Shown piece after piece: positions 17,193-25,910 of a stretch of 64,000 bases of DNA. The position numbers and the translations under genes were made by a program. Position 1 is the stretch's first letter; each line of letters begins with the position of its first letter. Below the pieces are notes generated by a model, which saw nothing but the letters and a program-made list of their open reading frames with translations, was not told where the DNA came from and did not search any database. The DNA comes from Saprospiraceae bacterium (lineage in GTDB: Bacteria > Bacteroidota > Bacteroidia > Chitinophagales > Saprospiraceae): the NCBI GenBank assembly GCA_020436935.1, contig JAGQWX010000001.1, positions 310,001-374,000 of the forward strand, read 5' to 3'.

Positions 17193-18527
17193 ATGTTTGG
17201 CCACCTATTTAAGAAGACTTTTGCACTAGCATTCATCGCATTCCTAGGTCTGCATATTATGAGTGCGCAGCAGGCACCCGACTACAAGCCTGCTGATGAA
17301 AATCTCAAAAACAGAGAATGGTTCCAAGACGCCAAGTTTGGCCTATTCATTCACTGGGGCATTTATTCGACGCTTGGTGTACACGAATGGGTTATGGAAA
17401 CGCAGGGCATAGATATACCTACTTATGAAAAGCTGGCTGCCTATTTTGATCCTGAGGATTTTAATGCTGAAGAAGTGGTTTTGATGGCCAAAAATGCCGG
17501 GATGAAGTACATCACCATAACCTCAAAACATCATGATGGCTTTTGTATGTTCGACTCAAAGTTGACGGACTGGGACATCATGGACCGCACCCGGTATAAA
17601 AAAGATGTGATCGCCGAAATGGCAGAAGCTTGTGAAAAACACGGCATCAAACTCTTCCTTTACTATTCTCAACTCGATTGGCATCACACCGATTTTTATC
17701 CCCGGGGAGGTACCGGGCTCAAAGCAGGCAGACCCAATGAAGGAGACTGGTCGAAGTACCTGGAGTACATGAACGGACAGCTGACAGAATTGCTGACCAA
17801 TTACGGATCAATCGGGGGTATATGGTTTGATGGCTGGTGGGACCGGAAGGATGCTGACTGGAAAGAACGGGAAACCTATGACCTCATCCATCGTCTGCAG
17901 CCGGGTACATTGGTGGGCAGCAACCACCACCAGGCGCCCAACCCTGGTGAAGATTTCCAAATGTTTGAAAAAGACCTGCCGGGAGAAAATAAAGGCGGAT
18001 TCAGCAAAGACGCCAAAATCGGTCAATTGCCGCTCGAAACAGCCGAAACAATGGCGCAGCGCTGGGGATTTTCATTGCAGGACAAAGGATACAAGTCCGT
18101 TGCGGAACTCATCCATTACCTGGTCAAAGCCGCAGGTTACAACAGCAATTTCCTCCTCAATGTAGGCCCGATGCCCAACGGCAAAGTGCAACAGGAATTT
18201 GTCGATACACTTGCGAAAGTTGGACAATGGACCCAAAAATACGGGGAGACCATCTATGGCAGCCGTCAGGGTCCGGTGCTCCCACAACCATGGGGGGTCA
18301 GCACCGCAAAGGGCAATAAAGTGTACCTCCACATCATGGATTGGAAACAAAGAGAGATCATCGTCCCCAATACTGATCTCAACATCAAAAGCATCAAGGC
18401 TTTTAAATCTTCATCACGGATAGAACACGTCAATACTCCATATGGCGTTGTAATAAGGCTGCCCGAAGATTTCAGGAAAGAAATTGATTTTATCGTTGAG
18501 CTAGAAATAAATACCAAAAATGGCTAA
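17193..18527 (+). CDS. Alpha-L-fucosidase (GH29)
   Basis: A 444-residue exported glycoside hydrolase with a signal peptide ending near MSAQQ (about residue 27). GH29 landmarks are FGLFIHWGIYS (49-59), KHHDGF (112-117), and the nucleophile Asp213 in GGIWFDGWW. VGPMPNGKV near 328-336 and a C-terminal beta-sandwich are also present. It would release terminal L-fucose from glycans such as algal fucans or glycoproteins. It overlaps the next gene by 8 nt, so the three-gene set is probably an operon. No SusC/SusD pair lies nearby, which is unusual for polysaccharide loci in this phylum. Confidence 0.95.
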   Translation: MFGHLFKKTFALAFIAFLGLHIMSAQQAPDYKPADENLKNREWFQDAKFGLFIHWGIYSTLGVHEWVMETQGIDIPTYEKLAAYFDPEDFNAEEVVLMAKNAGMKYITITSKHHDGFCMFDSKLTDWDIMDRTRYKKDVIAEMAEACEKHGIKLFLYYSQLDWHHTDFYPRGGTGLKAGRPNEGDWSKYLEYMNGQLTELLTNYGSIGGIWFDGWWDRKDADWKERETYDLIHRLQPGTLVGSNHHQAPNPGEDFQMFEKDLPGENKGGFSKDAKIGQLPLETAETMAQRWGFSLQDKGYKSVAELIHYLVKAAGYNSNFLLNVGPMPNGKVQQEFVDTLAKVGQWTQKYGETIYGSRQGPVLPQPWGVSTAKGNKVYLHIMDWKQREIIVPNTDLNIKSIKAFKSSSRIEHVNTPYGVVIRLPEDFRKEIDFIVELEINTKNG

Positions 18528-20220
18528 TCTGAATATAGATGCAATGAAAGAAAATACTTATGACGCTATCGTCATTGGCTCAGGCATGAGTGGTGGCTGG
18601 GCGGCAAAGGAGTTGTGCGAAAAAGGATTAAAAACACTTGTGCTGGAAAGAGGCCGTGAAGTTAAACACGGGGATTATCCGACTGCCATGATGGACCCCT
18701 GGGACCATGAACTCCATGGAGCTATGACCCCCGAGGAAGCCGGAAAGTATGAAAAACAAAGAAGATCAGGATTTGTGGGTGTTTTCAATATGCACCACTA
18801 TGTCAACGATCTCGAACATCCCTATCACGAGGAATCCAGGTTTGACTGGATCCGCGGTTACCAGACTGGTGGAAGGTCTTTGCTCTGGGGCAAACACTGT
18901 TACCGTTGGAGTGATCTTGATTTTGAAGCCAACGCCAAAGAGGGCGTAGCCATAGACTGGCCGGTTAGATATAAAGACATAGCACCTTGGTATTCCTATG
19001 TTGAAAAATTTGTTGGGGTAAGCGGTGAAAAACTTGGCTTGTCTCACCTTCCCGATGGCGAATTTTTGAAGCCATTTGAACTCAACTGTCTGGAAGAACA
19101 AACCCGAGGCATTCTGAAGGCAAAATTTGGCCGGCATCTGACCATTGGTCGGGTTGCACACCTTACCGAGCCGCTCAATGGAAGAGGTGTTTGTCAAAAC
19201 CGCGACCGGTGCGACAGGGGCTGTCCCTTTGGCGCATATTTCAGCAGCAATGCCGTAACCCTTCCTGCAGCCGCAGCCACAGGAAATATGACACTACGCC
19301 CATTCTCCATCGTAAAAGAAATCATGTATGATGCCGAAAAAGGGAAAGCCACAGGTGTAAGGATCATTGATACCAATACAAAGGAAGAAATAGAATACCA
19401 TGCAAGGATCATTTTCTGCAATGCCTCATCTATGGGAACTGCTCATATTTTGCTCAACAGCACATCTGACCGGTTTCCCAATGGTTTGGGCAATGACAGT
19501 GGCGAACTAGGTCACAACATCATGGACCATCATTATTTTGCCGGAGCATATGGCGACTATGAAGGACTCGACGATAAAACCTACCACCTCAGAAGACCAA
19601 CAGGTTTTTACATTCCAAAATTCAGAAATATCGACAAGTCTTCTGCCAATCCGGACATTGTGCGGGGCTATGGTTATCAAGGTGATGCGTACCGCACAGG
19701 TTGGGACAGAGGCACATTTGATGCTGGTTTTGGTGGGGACTTCAAAGACAATTTGACAAAACCGGGTCCATGGAATATGATGATGAATGGCTTCGGTGAG
19801 ATCTTGCCTGACCACGACAATTATGTAAAACTCCACGATACGCTCAAAGACCAATGGGGCTTGCCGCAACTTTCATTCCACACAGATTTCAAAGAAAGAG
19901 ACCTCAAAACGAGGGAATACATGAAAAATGATGCCGCAGAAATGCTCGATGCTGCCGGAGTAAAAAATGTGAAAACATTTGACAAAATAGGGGGCATTGG
20001 CAAAGGTGTGCATGAAATGGGAACGGCCAGAATGGGTCACGACCCGAAGACTTCCGTACTCAACAAGTGGAATCAAATCCACGCGGTGCCCAATGTATTT
20101 GTTACCGACGGAGCATTTATGACCTCAGCAGCATGTGTCAATCCATCCATCACTTATATGGCATTTACTGCCCGCGCTGTGGATCATGCAGTGAGTGAAC
20201 TCAACAAACAAAATCTTTAA
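18520..20220 (+). CDS. GMC-family FAD-dependent oxidoreductase
   Basis: A 566-residue glucose-methanol-choline oxidoreductase. The FAD Rossmann motif GSGMSGGWAA is at 20-29. The C-terminal catalytic region contains HEMGTARMGHDP and the later CVNPSITYMAF that closes the FAD site. The next gene encodes a gluconate-2-dehydrogenase-subunit-3-type protein, the small partner of membrane-bound three-subunit dehydrogenases, so this is probably the large catalytic subunit of a periplasmic sugar or polyol dehydrogenase. No signal peptide is evident on this subunit; export by hitchhiking on the Tat-signal partner is the usual model. A cytochrome subunit is absent locally. Confidence 0.93.
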   Translation: MANLNIDAMKENTYDAIVIGSGMSGGWAAKELCEKGLKTLVLERGREVKHGDYPTAMMDPWDHELHGAMTPEEAGKYEKQRRSGFVGVFNMHHYVNDLEHPYHEESRFDWIRGYQTGGRSLLWGKHCYRWSDLDFEANAKEGVAIDWPVRYKDIAPWYSYVEKFVGVSGEKLGLSHLPDGEFLKPFELNCLEEQTRGILKAKFGRHLTIGRVAHLTEPLNGRGVCQNRDRCDRGCPFGAYFSSNAVTLPAAAATGNMTLRPFSIVKEIMYDAEKGKATGVRIIDTNTKEEIEYHARIIFCNASSMGTAHILLNSTSDRFPNGLGNDSGELGHNIMDHHYFAGAYGDYEGLDDKTYHLRRPTGFYIPKFRNIDKSSANPDIVRGYGYQGDAYRTGWDRGTFDAGFGGDFKDNLTKPGPWNMMMNGFGEILPDHDNYVKLHDTLKDQWGLPQLSFHTDFKERDLKTREYMKNDAAEMLDAAGVKNVKTFDKIGGIGKGVHEMGTARMGHDPKTSVLNKWNQIHAVPNVFVTDGAFMTSAACVNPSITYMAFTARAVDHAVSELNKQNL

Positions 20221-20222
20221 TC

Positions 20223-20816
20223 ATGAAAAGAAGAACCGCACTCAAATATTCAGGAATCGGACTCGGATTTTCACTCAGCGGGATGAGTCTCATCAGCCTG
20301 ATTTCTTCTTGCAAACAGGACGTGGCTGCAGGTAAAACTGCATCTGTACTGAGCCAGAATGAGCTCGAATTCATCTATTCTCTCAGTGATACTATTTTGC
20401 CAGAAACAAATACCCCGGGAGCGCTCGCAGTAGGAGCACCTGAATTTATACAACTCTTTATTTCAAAGATTTATACCCCGGAACAACTGAGTGAGTTTCG
20501 GGACAACATCATCCAGCTGGACAATTCCTGCAAAGAAAAATTCAACAATACACTGGCCAATTGCACGCCTGTGGAAAAACACGAATTTGTTGCTTCGCTG
20601 GAAACCAGCGATCTCACTCCACCAGTAAGCATTTGGGGAAATCCGGTTTCGGAAGGAAGTCCTTTGCCTTTTTACAAACAATTGAAATCAATGGTACTGT
20701 GGGCATATTTCTCTTCGGAAAAAGTAGGAAAAGAAGTGCTGTTGTATCAGCAGCTTGCCCCGGATTATAAGGGCTGTGTGGACGTCACTCCTGAAACAAG
20801 ACTGGCTTCCATCTAG
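20223..20816 (+). CDS. Gluconate 2-dehydrogenase subunit 3 family protein (Tat-exported lipoprotein)
   Basis: A 197-residue small subunit of a GMC-type dehydrogenase, 2 nt after the large subunit. The N-terminus combines a twin-arginine signal (MKRRTALKYSGIGLG) with a lipobox-like SLISSC (Cys30). It should therefore be folded before export and then anchored to a membrane. The helical body with LSDTILPETNTPGALAVGAPEFI is typical of the family. Together with the fucosidase upstream it suggests periplasmic oxidation of a released sugar, which is an inference from order alone. Confidence 0.88.
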   Translation: MKRRTALKYSGIGLGFSLSGMSLISLISSCKQDVAAGKTASVLSQNELEFIYSLSDTILPETNTPGALAVGAPEFIQLFISKIYTPEQLSEFRDNIIQLDNSCKEKFNNTLANCTPVEKHEFVASLETSDLTPPVSIWGNPVSEGSPLPFYKQLKSMVLWAYFSSEKVGKEVLLYQQLAPDYKGCVDVTPETRLASI

Positions 20817-20864
20817 GGCAGTGTTTTTAGCAAGAATCGGGTTTTCTATCCTCTTCTTCTTTGA

Positions 20865-20872
20865 TACCTTTG
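20865..20872 (+). promoter_or_regulatory. -7 element directly before the Ada-like gene
   Basis: TACCTTTG matches TAnnTTTG and ends 4 nt before the ATG at 20877. If used, transcription would begin at or within the start codon, giving a leaderless mRNA. No TTG is found at -33. Confidence 0.35.
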
Positions 20873-20876
20873 CCTC

Positions 20877-21728
20877 ATGAGCACAAATGAACAACACTAC
20901 AACTACGAGCGGATCGAGAAGGCCATCTGGTTCATGTACAACAATGCACAAAAACAGCCAACGCTTGAAGATGTGGCTGCGCACGTACACCTGAGCCCCT
21001 TCCACTTTCAAAGAATTTTTACGGAATGGGCAGGTACAAGTCCCAAAAAGTTTCTTCAATACCTCAATGTGTCTCACGCCAAACACTTGTTGAGAAGCTT
21101 TGACAAATCCTTGTTTGAAACGAGCGAAGCCATTGGCCTTTCCGGTACTTCAAGATTGCACGATTTATTCGTATCCATTGAAGCCATGACGCCCGGTGAG
21201 TACAAAAACGGTGGTGTCGGACTGACCATCAATTACCAATTTTATCCAAGTCGCTTTGGCGAAATAATGATTGCCAATACGCCAAAGGGCATCTGCAAGG
21301 TAAGTTTTTGTGAAGGCCGGGAAGAATCACTGAAGGATTTGAAAAAAGAATATTTCAATGCAGACTTGTATTTGAAAGCAGAAGAGAGTCATCAGGAAGT
21401 CCTTCGCTTTTTTGAAGACACTTCTTCTGGTGATGGCAATATAAAACTCCATTTAAAGGGAACAGATTTCCAGTTGCAGGTGTGGCAAATGCTTTTGAAA
21501 ATTCCCGGCGGCCAGGTCTGTTCTTACGGCGATGTATCGAATGCCCTGGGCAAACCCACGGCGCAGAGAGCAGTAGGAAGCGCTATCGGTCAAAATCCTG
21601 TAGCCTTCCTCATCCCATGCCACCGCGTGATACAATCTACCGGCAAGATGGGTGGGTACATGTGGGGTCTTCCCAAAAAAACAAGCATCCTGGCCTGGGA
21701 GTCAGGATTCAACCAAAAAGCTGTATAG
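20877..21728 (+). CDS. Ada-like fusion: AraC HTH plus methylated-DNA-protein cysteine methyltransferase
   Basis: A 283-residue two-domain protein. Residues about 7-105 are an AraC helix-turn-helix pair (LEDVAAHVHLSPFHFQRIF and the second helix set). Residues about 115-283 are an O6-alkylguanine-DNA alkyltransferase with the acceptor Cys248 in PCHRVI and FQLQVWQMLLKIPGGQVCSYG. The N-terminal Ada zinc domain that senses methylphosphotriesters is missing, so activation cannot follow the E. coli Ada mechanism exactly. It should repair O6-methylguanine by suicidal transfer and may regulate its own gene. A gene 34 nt downstream may be co-transcribed. Confidence 0.94.
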   Translation: MSTNEQHYNYERIEKAIWFMYNNAQKQPTLEDVAAHVHLSPFHFQRIFTEWAGTSPKKFLQYLNVSHAKHLLRSFDKSLFETSEAIGLSGTSRLHDLFVSIEAMTPGEYKNGGVGLTINYQFYPSRFGEIMIANTPKGICKVSFCEGREESLKDLKKEYFNADLYLKAEESHQEVLRFFEDTSSGDGNIKLHLKGTDFQLQVWQMLLKIPGGQVCSYGDVSNALGKPTAQRAVGSAIGQNPVAFLIPCHRVIQSTGKMGGYMWGLPKKTSILAWESGFNQKAV

Positions 21729-21762
21729 AAGTCCTATCTTCACGACATCATTTGGTGGTGTT

Positions 21763-22758
21763 ATGAAATACAAAAGACTGGTGGTATTTTCCGGAAAGAT
21801 TGGATACGATGTATCTGGAGGAAGCGACGCTACCATGTATATCACCGCACATCTTGAAGACTGGCTGAAAATAGAATTTGTTTGTTTTGAGTTGTTTGAC
21901 ATGCGCGGTCGAGCCAATGAAGTAACGATGGTTGTGTCTCTGGATGAGCTTAGGTCTTTACTTGAAGCAAAAAATGATGGCCAAACCCTGTTTTATGGCG
22001 ACTTCAGGGACGCTGTTGTTCTTTCTGAACTTCGTTTGCCGTACATTTTTTCTTACCACGACAATTGGCCAGGTGCAGGCATTGTACCCGGTACTGCCAC
22101 AGATGCAAAAGAGGAAGCCATTGCCACCTATGCTGAGATCTTCAGAAATGCTTTGTATGTGTTTGCTGTTTCTGAACACAGTCTTCAATTCATCGAAAAA
22201 TATACCGCAAACGTCAAAGTGGTGCGCAACGGCTTCACCAAACGTGATTATACTTTCCGAAAGACTGCAGGGCTAAATATGCTGATGATTGGAAATGTAG
22301 ACCAAAGAAAATATGGCCTTTTGCCGGCTCTGATGGCTGAATTAAAGAACAACAGGACCGAAGTACAAATTGATGTTTATGGCAATTTGACGGATGATTT
22401 TCTGGCCACTTCGCTGAAAACATTTGAACAGATTGACCTCATAGGTTTCCGAAGATCCATTGATTTGTCAGGCTACTCTGCACTTCTTTGCGTTTCCTAT
22501 ATGGAGAATCTACCCATATCCATAGTGGAGGCTGTTGACGCAGGACTTCCGGTAATTGCTTTTGATGTAGGAGGAATTTCTGAAATCATCGATGAAGAAG
22601 CGGGTTTTTTGATTTCTCCCTACGATGTGAAAACCATGGCCCATGCCATCGCATCGCTTGTAGATTTTGGGTTATCCGGCATTCCGAGGGATTTAAGTGG
22701 TGTTTATAATTGGAAACTAGCAGCAGAGGGTATATTTTTAACCATCAAACATTTATGA
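21763..22758 (+). CDS. GT4-like glycosyltransferase
   Basis: A 331-residue GT-B fold protein. The C-terminal half has the nucleotide-sugar motif ENLPISIVEAVDAGLPVIAFDVGGISEII in its expected place (EN.P...EA...G.PVIA.D.GG..E). The N-terminal half is degenerate but keeps VSGGSDATMYITAHL, resembling a GGxE loop. It is shorter than most GT4 enzymes (about 370-400). ATG 21763 is the first start clear of the upstream gene. It overlaps the nitrilase-family gene by 4 nt (ATGA). Donor and acceptor are unknown; no other polysaccharide genes are adjacent. Confidence 0.85.
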   Translation: MKYKRLVVFSGKIGYDVSGGSDATMYITAHLEDWLKIEFVCFELFDMRGRANEVTMVVSLDELRSLLEAKNDGQTLFYGDFRDAVVLSELRLPYIFSYHDNWPGAGIVPGTATDAKEEAIATYAEIFRNALYVFAVSEHSLQFIEKYTANVKVVRNGFTKRDYTFRKTAGLNMLMIGNVDQRKYGLLPALMAELKNNRTEVQIDVYGNLTDDFLATSLKTFEQIDLIGFRRSIDLSGYSALLCVSYMENLPISIVEAVDAGLPVIAFDVGGISEIIDEEAGFLISPYDVKTMAHAIASLVDFGLSGIPRDLSGVYNWKLAAEGIFLTIKHL

Positions 22759-23519
22759 TGGAAGTTGCAATCGTTCAATACAGCCCTGTCTGGGGGCAGG
22801 TCGATGAAAATCTTCAGCAAGTAGAAAAGATCATCGAAAGTCTGGTCCCTGGTACTGAGTTGGTCATATTCCCCGAAACATTCACCACTGGCTTCCACCC
22901 TGAACCTCAAAACATCGCCAACATCGATTTCCAATATGCCCTTGATTTCCTGAAACAATTGTCCCAAAAGACGGGCATAGCCATCATGGGAAGCATTGCC
23001 TGCAGAAGAGACGATCGGTATTACAACACTTTTTTGCTCATCAACGGAATTGGCCATCAGTTGTATGATAAAGTGCATCTTTTTTCATTCGGGAGAGAAA
23101 GGGAAGCATTCACTCAGGGTAACGGGCCCATGATCTTTGATTTTCAGGGAAAGCAGATACGCCCTTTGATTTGCTACGATCTAAGATTTCCATATATAAG
23201 TTTTGAACCCGAGCCATTTGACCTCATCGTCTATGTTGCCAGCTGGCCGGCACCAAGAATCCATCATTGGCAGCAGCTTTTGATTGCTCGAGCCATTGAA
23301 AATCAATGTTATACCATAGGTGTCAACAGAACAGGTACAGATGGTCTCGGTCTGTCTTATCCGGGCAGCAGTATGGCCATATCTTACGATGGAAACATCA
23401 TCAATGATGCCGAAGATACCGCAATTTCTTACATCCGGCTGGATTTCGAAGCGCAGAAGCATTACCGCTCAAAGCTTCCTTTTCATACTGACAGGATGAA
23501 CGGCCCTACATTGCAATGA
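22755..23519 (+). CDS. Nitrilase-superfamily omega-amidase (YafV-like)
   Basis: A 254-residue C-N hydrolase with the complete Glu41-Lys106-Cys140 triad (FPETFTTGF, YDKVHLF, ICYDLRFP). SWPAPRIHHWQQLLIARAIENQ and the G.DGLG...PG.S loop are characteristic of YafV/Nit2 omega-amidases, which hydrolyse 2-oxoglutaramate or 2-oxosuccinamate left by glutamine or asparagine transaminases, including those of methionine salvage. It starts within the previous stop codon (ATGA). Two consecutive ATGs make the exact start ambiguous by one residue. Confidence 0.93.
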   Translation: MMEVAIVQYSPVWGQVDENLQQVEKIIESLVPGTELVIFPETFTTGFHPEPQNIANIDFQYALDFLKQLSQKTGIAIMGSIACRRDDRYYNTFLLINGIGHQLYDKVHLFSFGREREAFTQGNGPMIFDFQGKQIRPLICYDLRFPYISFEPEPFDLIVYVASWPAPRIHHWQQLLIARAIENQCYTIGVNRTGTDGLGLSYPGSSMAISYDGNIINDAEDTAISYIRLDFEAQKHYRSKLPFHTDRMNGPTLQ

Positions 23520-23609
23520 GCACATGGTCAACAAAAAGACAAAGCTTAATTCTGGTTTTATTTTTCTACATTTGTCATCCGATTCATCAAGCACCTTTAA
23601 GGATAGCGC

Positions 23610-24596
23610 GTGTTAGAGTTTTTTAGGAGAAACCTGTTCATAAACAGTATTTTACTGTTGCCCTTTTGCCTTCTATTGAGAATTAAAGGCATCGTAAAGC
23701 CTGTACCTTATGTTCTGGACAAGGACCTGGAAAGCACCATTTTTATCAATTTTTCAGAATGGATCAGCGCACCGTGGCTTCAGGGTCTGGTCGCCAGTCT
23801 CTTCGTCTACATCCAGGCACTCATCATCAACAGGATAGCCATCAAACACAGGCTTTCAAAAGAATTGACGCTGATACCAGGCCTCATATTCATTACCATT
23901 TCTGCCGTGCTACCCGATCTGCTGACCTTAAGTCCGCAATTGATTGGTGCTTCCTTTATCATCATTGCGGTTTCACTCATTTTTGAAACCTACAACTCCA
24001 CAGACGCCTCAGGTCAGATTTTCTCCAGCGGCTTCCTGATTGGACTTGCCGGTCTGTTTTACTTTCCCTATTACTACTTTTTCATCTTTAGCTTCATTGG
24101 CCTGATCATCATGAAAAGTTTCACCTTTAAGGAAAGAATTCAACACGTCATTGCCTGGGTGTTACCCACATTTTTATTGCTGTCGTACGAATATTTTGTG
24201 GAAAGTAGTAAAATGGTGATCCCTGATTATTTTGGACCCAATCTCGGTCTCAACAATGACTTGTTTATTCAGGATGTCAAAAGTTTGTTCATCAGCATTC
24301 TCATAGGTCTGTTGATTCTTGTATTTGTATTCAATTATTCAAACTACAACAAACAAAAGCCCACTGCAACGCAAAAAAAGATATCTATTTTATATTGGGT
24401 ACTCGCATATATTGGGTTTGTACTATCCCTTGTAGAAAAATTGGAGTATCCTCATATTGCGCTATTCCTCTTCCCGTCAGCAATCTTTATTGCCCTGTCA
24501 TTTCTTAATTTTAAGAATAAAATCATTGCTGAAATCGCTTTCCTGATCATGCTCATTATTTCTGTCATTGTACAATTTGACCTTATCCAAATATGA
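23610..24596 (+). CDS. DUF6427-family multi-pass membrane protein
   Basis: A 328-residue integral membrane protein with about nine predicted hydrophobic segments (FINSILLLPFCLLLRI, SFIIIAVSLIFETY, LFISILIGLLILVFVF and others). It opens with EFFRRN, a hallmark of the Bacteroidota DUF6427 family; older entries mislabel these as carotene monooxygenases. Function is unknown. The start is GTG at 23610. It overlaps pdeM by 4 nt; DUF6427 genes are often found near housekeeping genes rather than in a defined pathway. Confidence 0.8.
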   Translation: MLEFFRRNLFINSILLLPFCLLLRIKGIVKPVPYVLDKDLESTIFINFSEWISAPWLQGLVASLFVYIQALIINRIAIKHRLSKELTLIPGLIFITISAVLPDLLTLSPQLIGASFIIIAVSLIFETYNSTDASGQIFSSGFLIGLAGLFYFPYYYFFIFSFIGLIIMKSFTFKERIQHVIAWVLPTFLLLSYEYFVESSKMVIPDYFGPNLGLNNDLFIQDVKSLFISILIGLLILVFVFNYSNYNKQKPTATQKKISILYWVLAYIGFVLSLVEKLEYPHIALFLFPSAIFIALSFLNFKNKIIAEIAFLIMLIISVIVQFDLIQI

Positions 24597-25267
24597 TGCA
24601 AATGGTGCGAGAAGGCTCCACAGAACTTGCCCTTGAAATTCGATCAGAAACCATCACTTGTCACGCAGGCAAGTTTTTGACGGTAGAAAAAGAAAACATC
24701 CTGGTGATTTCTGACCTCCACCTGGGCAAAATTGACCATTTCAGAAAGCACGGACTGGGACTTCCGGGAGGCCTTGACAAACACGATCTCCATCTCTTGG
24801 AAGATATTTTTTTACAGCAAAGACCAGACCTCTGCATCTTTCTTGGTGACTTATTCCACAGTGATTACAACAAGAGTTGGGACCAGTTTGCATCATTTAT
24901 CGGTCAGTTCAAAACCATCGACTTTTTGCTCGTTGAGGGCAATCACGACATTCTTCATCCGGAATTGTATGCCGCTTGTGGCATGAATACCACCGCAGAA
25001 TTTAAGGTGGGATCCCTGTCCTTTACCCATGAGCCCAGGCCGGGCGATGAAGACTGCTACAATATCCATGGCCATATTCACCCGGGATACCAGCTTACCG
25101 GAAAAGCCAGACAACGACTTACCTTGCCTTGTTTTCATTTTGGACAAAATGCGGCAACCATGCCTGCTTTTGGTCGATTTACCGGCTTACACCCCATCCA
25201 GCCAAGGGTTGATGATCAATTGGTCTTGATTTCAGGAAGTGCATTGTATCCCATTCAGATGGTCTGA
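24593..25267 (+). CDS. pdeM: Ligase-associated DNA damage response endonuclease PdeM
   Basis: A 224-residue calcineurin-like metallophosphoesterase. Metal-binding motifs appear in order: DLHLGK (41-46), GDLFHS (85-90), GNHD (116-119) and HGHIHPG (159-165). The compact size, SDLHLGK start and LISGSALYPI end match PdeM, which in many bacteria clusters with an ATP-dependent DNA ligase, a Lhr-type helicase and an exonuclease. None of those partners is adjacent here; instead it is coupled to DUF6427. A role in DNA repair is inferred from the family. Confidence 0.85.
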   Translation: MMQMVREGSTELALEIRSETITCHAGKFLTVEKENILVISDLHLGKIDHFRKHGLGLPGGLDKHDLHLLEDIFLQQRPDLCIFLGDLFHSDYNKSWDQFASFIGQFKTIDFLLVEGNHDILHPELYAACGMNTTAEFKVGSLSFTHEPRPGDEDCYNIHGHIHPGYQLTGKARQRLTLPCFHFGQNAATMPAFGRFTGLHPIQPRVDDQLVLISGSALYPIQMV

Positions 25268-25283
25268 GTGTTGCAGATTGATC

Positions 25284-25910
25284 TTATCCCTGCAGATATA
25301 AAATGCTCTTTTCCTCAAAGTAAGGTTCAGAAAAATATTTTGAAATGGGTGTCATTTCATAGTAGTTGCCTTTGGACAACAATTTCAATTCGTCTGCAAT
25401 ATTAGAACCTTTAAGTGCCAGCAATCCGTTGGGAATACTGTTGATATGCTTCAGCTGGTAGATGTTTTGAGTCCATGACTTGAGCTTATCTATGGTTGCT
25501 ACTGCTCTGGTAACAACAAAGTCAAACTTCTCTCTCTTGATGTCTTCTACCCTCGTATGGCGCACTTCAACATTTTGCAGGCCAATTGCATCGGCTATTT
25601 CCCTGACAACGTTGAGCTTCTTATTGATCGAATCCACAAAAAGAAATTGGGTTTCAGGAAACATAATGGCCAGTGGAATGCCGGGAAAACCTCCACCGGT
25701 TCCCAAATCCAGAACTTTTGACCCCTCTTTGAATTTGATGATCTTGCATATGGCCAGTGAGTGAAGCACATGATTGACATAGAGGTTTTCGATGTCTTTG
25801 CGGCTGATGACATTGATTTTTGCATTCCATTCTCCGTACAATGGACCGAGTGCTGCCAATTGTTCTTCCTGGGTGACATCCAATTCAAAATACTTCTTTA
25901 TTACTTCCAT
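25284..25910 (-). CDS. rsmG: 16S rRNA (guanine-527-N7)-methyltransferase
   Basis: A 208-residue SAM-dependent methyltransferase that modifies G527 of 16S rRNA. YGEWNAKINVISRKD (25-39) and the SAM loop DLGTGGGFPGIPLAI (68-82) are diagnostic, followed by SRKDIENLYVNHVLHSL-type helices common to RsmG. Start 25910 overlaps the glycosyltransferase gene upstream by 10 nt. It is the last gene of a minus-strand run that also includes thiL and the GH13 gene. Loss of RsmG is classically linked to low-level streptomycin resistance. Confidence 0.96.
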   Translation of the reverse strand: MEVIKKYFELDVTQEEQLAALGPLYGEWNAKINVISRKDIENLYVNHVLHSLAICKIIKFKEGSKVLDLGTGGGFPGIPLAIMFPETQFLFVDSINKKLNVVREIADAIGLQNVEVRHTRVEDIKREKFDFVVTRAVATIDKLKSWTQNIYQLKHINSIPNGLLALKGSNIADELKLLSKGNYYEMTPISKYFSEPYFEEKSILYLQG

